DNA from: Candidatus Bathyarchaeota archaeon
Lineage (GTDB): Archaea > Thermoproteota > Bathyarchaeia > Bathyarchaeales > Bathycorpusculaceae
NCBI GenBank assembly: GCA_023488905.1
Contig: JAMDCQ010000003.1
Span: 62,001-126,000 of the forward strand
Direction of reading: 5' to 3'
DNA: 64,000 bases
Shown piece after piece: positions 61,937 through 64,000 of the stretch (positions are counted from its first letter, which is position 1; each line of letters opens with the position of its first letter). The translations under genes and the position numbers were made by a program. The notes under the pieces are model-generated. The model had not been told where the DNA came from. It searched no databases and saw only the letters and a program-made list of their open reading frames with translations.

Positions 61937-64000
61937 TGTTCTGTTTTTCCTCCATCTTTATCTTGACGTTCGAAAGTTGACATGTAGAGTTCAACTAAGC
62001 CTGTGCCGATTGGTATTGATTGCCCAACTATAACGTTTTCTGTTACTCCAGCCAAAGGATCGCTTTCTCCTTTGACGGCTGCTTCAACGATGTTGGGGAC
62101 TGTGATTTCGAATGCGGCGCGCGCAAGTACACTGGCTTTTTTGCCGCTGATTCCATGGCGACCGATTTGCTGCACATCACCAGTGGTGGTCATCATGTCA
62201 GCTACGAGCATAACGTGGCGGACGTCTACGTCTAAGCCTTGGTCTTCGAGTACACCTTTAGCTTCGTGAACTAATGCGTTGCGTGAGGCTTCGACGCCGA
62301 GTGTCTTGGCGATTTCGTGGATGTTGTTGGTGGTTGTGCGTGAAGTGTCTACGCCTTCGACTTCGAGGACTTTGCTGAGGTTTGAGCCGTCGGTGCGGAT
62401 GACCCACTCGCCGCTTTCCTCTGTTACGAGGACGCGTTTGATGTCTGGGACACCTTTAACTTGGAATCCAGGCACTTTGGTGAGCATGCGTTTTATTTGT
62501 TCGGCTTTCTTGGGTTTAATTTCCACTGTGGTGTCGGTAACTGTGACAGTTGCGTTTTGGAGTTCAAGTTTCGCTTTAAGTTCATCCATAGTTATGTTGC
62601 GGTCGTCCATCATTTGCTTGTTGAGTTCGATGATGATTTCTTCGCGAACTGGATCTTCATAGATTGCTGAGGCTAAGTTCTCAACTGAGGTGTAGATAAT
62701 GTTGCGGGCTACTTCTACGGCTGCTTCTTTGCTCTTGCCGTGGTCGCCCATCAGATAGATGGTCTGAATCGGGGTTGATGGGATTCTGCGTGCGTCCACG
62801 ATTTCGATGAGTCGTGGTAAGCCTAAGGTGACGTTTTGTTCTTTGACACCTGCATAGTGGAAGGTTCTAAGAGTCATCTGTGTGCCGGGTTCGCCGATTG
62901 ACTGGGCTGCGACGATGCCCACTGCCTCACCGGGTTCCATCAGTGCGCGTTTGTATTGCTCTGCGGTTACGGTTACGGCTTTTTCTACGCCTTTGCTGCT
63001 GAGTTTGGCCTTGGTTAGATTCTGTTTAAGCTGGTTTAGCAGGATAGGGGTGATTTGGTCCTCTACGTCTTTGAGTTGTTTCTTGATGAAGTCAGGTGAT
63101 GCGGGTTCAGCTCGTTTTTGTTCGCCGAGTTTAACTTGCTCGATGAGTCGGATGACGTTGACGGCTTTGCCGTGGTCGCTTTTTGCTGGGTCAACTCCGT
63201 CTTCGCCGTAGCGGAACTGGATGATGTCACCTGCACTGTCGCGGACGGTGCTGTCGTATTCCAGTCTGATGTGCTCTAAGGCGTTGATGAGTCTGCGCTG
63301 CATGTAACCGCTTTGCTGGGTACGGACGGCTGTGTCGACTAGACCTTCTCTGCCACCCATAGCGTGGAAGAAGAATTCGATTGCGTCGAGACCTGTTTGG
63401 TAGCTGTTGTAGACGAAACCTCGTGCTCTTGGGCGAGGGTCGTTTGGTGTAAAGTGGGGTAGTGCGCGTCCAGCGTAGCCTCTGAGGATACGTTTGCCTC
63501 GGACTGACTGTTGACCAACACAAGCTGCCATCTGACCGATGTTTAGACTGGAGCCTCTGGCGCCAGTTCGAGTCATAACGATGCCTGCGTTTTCCAATGT
63601 GAAGTCGTCGTCTGCGATTTTACCTGATTCGTCTCTGGCTATGGAGAGTTCATGCATGACGTAAATTTCGAAGGACTCTTCCATGGTTTGACCGGGCAGA
63701 CGGGGAAGGGTGCCGTTTTGGTAGTTGATGATGTGCTCGTCGATTTTCTTCTGTGTACGCTCCATGGTTTTTGCCATGCGGTTGCGTGCTTTAGGTGAGA
63801 GGACAAGTTGGTCGTAGGTGTAGCTGAAGCCTCTTAGTGAGATGAAGGTTTTTAGCATGTGTGTGATGTTGTTGAGGAATTCTCTGCCTGCCTGTGTACC
63901 GTAGTCTTTGATGATTCTGTGAAGCAAGCTTTCAGATTGCTCAGAGCCAATTGAGCGGCGGTCAATTATACCTGAAACGAGTTGCCCGTTGCGGACGACT
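61933..64000 (-). CDS. rpoA: RNA polymerase largest subunit, fused A'-A'' (5' part beyond the window)
   Basis: The frame is open from the window edge and starts within A' (VVRNGQLVSGIIDRRSIGSE); it runs through the trigger-loop and bridge-helix parts of A' and straight into A'' (GEAVGIVAAQSIGEPGTQMT and ITVPNIVEAAVKGESDP). In most archaea A' and A'' are separate genes; here there is no stop or restart between them near YGEDGVDPAKSDHGK. The order rpoA-rpl30e-nusA is typical. It makes the core of RNA polymerase. Confidence 0.95.
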   Translation of the reverse strand, partial: VVRNGQLVSGIIDRRSIGSEQSESLLHRIIKDYGTQAGREFLNNITHMLKTFISLRGFSYTYDQLVLSPKARNRMAKTMERTQKKIDEHIINYQNGTLPRLPGQTMEESFEIYVMHELSIARDESGKIADDDFTLENAGIVMTRTGARGSSLNIGQMAACVGQQSVRGKRILRGYAGRALPHFTPNDPRPRARGFVYNSYQTGLDAIEFFFHAMGGREGLVDTAVRTQQSGYMQRRLINALEHIRLEYDSTVRDSAGDIIQFRYGEDGVDPAKSDHGKAVNVIRLIEQVKLGEQKRAEPASPDFIKKQLKDVEDQITPILLNQLKQNLTKAKLSSKGVEKAVTVTAEQYKRALMEPGEAVGIVAAQSIGEPGTQMTLRTFHYAGVKEQNVTLGLPRLIEIVDARRIPSTPIQTIYLMGDHGKSKEAAVEVARNIIYTSVENLASAIYEDPVREEIIIELNKQMMDDRNITMDELKAKLELQNATVTVTDTTVEIKPKKAEQIKRMLTKVPGFQVKGVPDIKRVLVTEESGEWVIRTDGSNLSKVLEVEGVDTSRTTTNNIHEIAKTLGVEASRNALVHEAKGVLEDQGLDVDVRHVMLVADMMTTTGDVQQIGRHGISGKKASVLARAAFEITVPNIVEAAVKGESDPLAGVTENVIVGQSIPIGTGLVELYMSTFERQDKDGGKTEQ

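Overview
The window is archaeal chromosome. The evidence is an archaeal RNA polymerase large subunit, eL30, archaeal NusA, uS12 and uS7, a Cdc6/Orc1 ATPase, a TFB-like cyclin box, an Nre-type repair protein with a C-terminal PIP box, NucS, a DRG-type GTPase with a TGS domain, pyruvoyl arginine decarboxylase, TrmB-type regulators, and a large HdrA with polyferredoxin that points to anaerobic energy metabolism. The A' and A'' parts of RNA polymerase are one continuous reading frame. Together with the many sensor kinases, secreted propellers and GT-C enzymes this suits an uncultivated TACK lineage such as Bathyarchaeia; that placement is inference, because no rRNA gene is present. Genes are tightly packed on both strands, and several convergent pairs overlap at their stop codons.

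Layout. 0-8 kb: a membrane polyferredoxin with secreted and membrane-anchored proteins, a PAS histidine kinase, a GT-C glycosyltransferase and a secreted propeller. 8.5-15.3 kb: DRG GTPase, rps12-rps7 (detached from the rpoA operon), a second PAS kinase and small regulators. 15.3-15.7 kb: intergenic repeats. 15.7-19.1 kb: a fused HdrA-MvhD protein with a six-cluster polyferredoxin. 19.3-26.9 kb: a block flanked by inverted copies of a ~265-bp repeat, holding Nre, a kinase-fold protein, a YoaP-type acetyltransferase, tRNA-Asp and a GT-C protein. 27-31.5 kb: coiled-coil protein, metal-type ABC transporter, Nudix and SPFH proteins. 31.6-32.6 kb: tRNA-Arg next to a decayed tyrosine recombinase. 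33-38.9 kb: apgM, a GspE_N-GT2 fusion and membrane proteins. 38.9-43.3 kb: an AT-richer island with a tail-fibre-like protein, a coiled-coil small ORF, a surface protein and intergenic repeats. 43.3-48.6 kb: Cdc6, a TrmB-PAS regulator, an Lrp-like regulator and a one-box TFB-like protein. 48.9-53.8 kb: arginine decarboxylase, NucS, a membrane-tethered HTH protein and a degenerate-peroxiredoxin/cytidylate-kinase fusion. 55.2-58.6 kb: a compact three-gene SMC-kleisin-KITE operon. 59-61 kb: small C2H2 protein and PQQ-like propeller. 61.1-64 kb: rpoA (partial), rpl30e, nusA.

The most interesting system is the three-gene operon at 55.2-58.6 kb: a cysteine-free SMC-like ATPase of only about 640 residues whose Walker B region resembles Smc5/6, followed by genes that look like a ScpA-type kleisin and a tandem winged-helix KITE protein, each joined by a 4-nt ATGA overlap. 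Other strong points are the network of dispersed intergenic repeats built around a TATA-like box, a G-run and a GCAAC motif, the inactive-looking peroxiredoxin fused to a kinase, a one-base break in a poly-A run at the nusA start, and a degraded integrase beside tRNA-Arg. All family calls are from reading the sequence; none was checked against a database.
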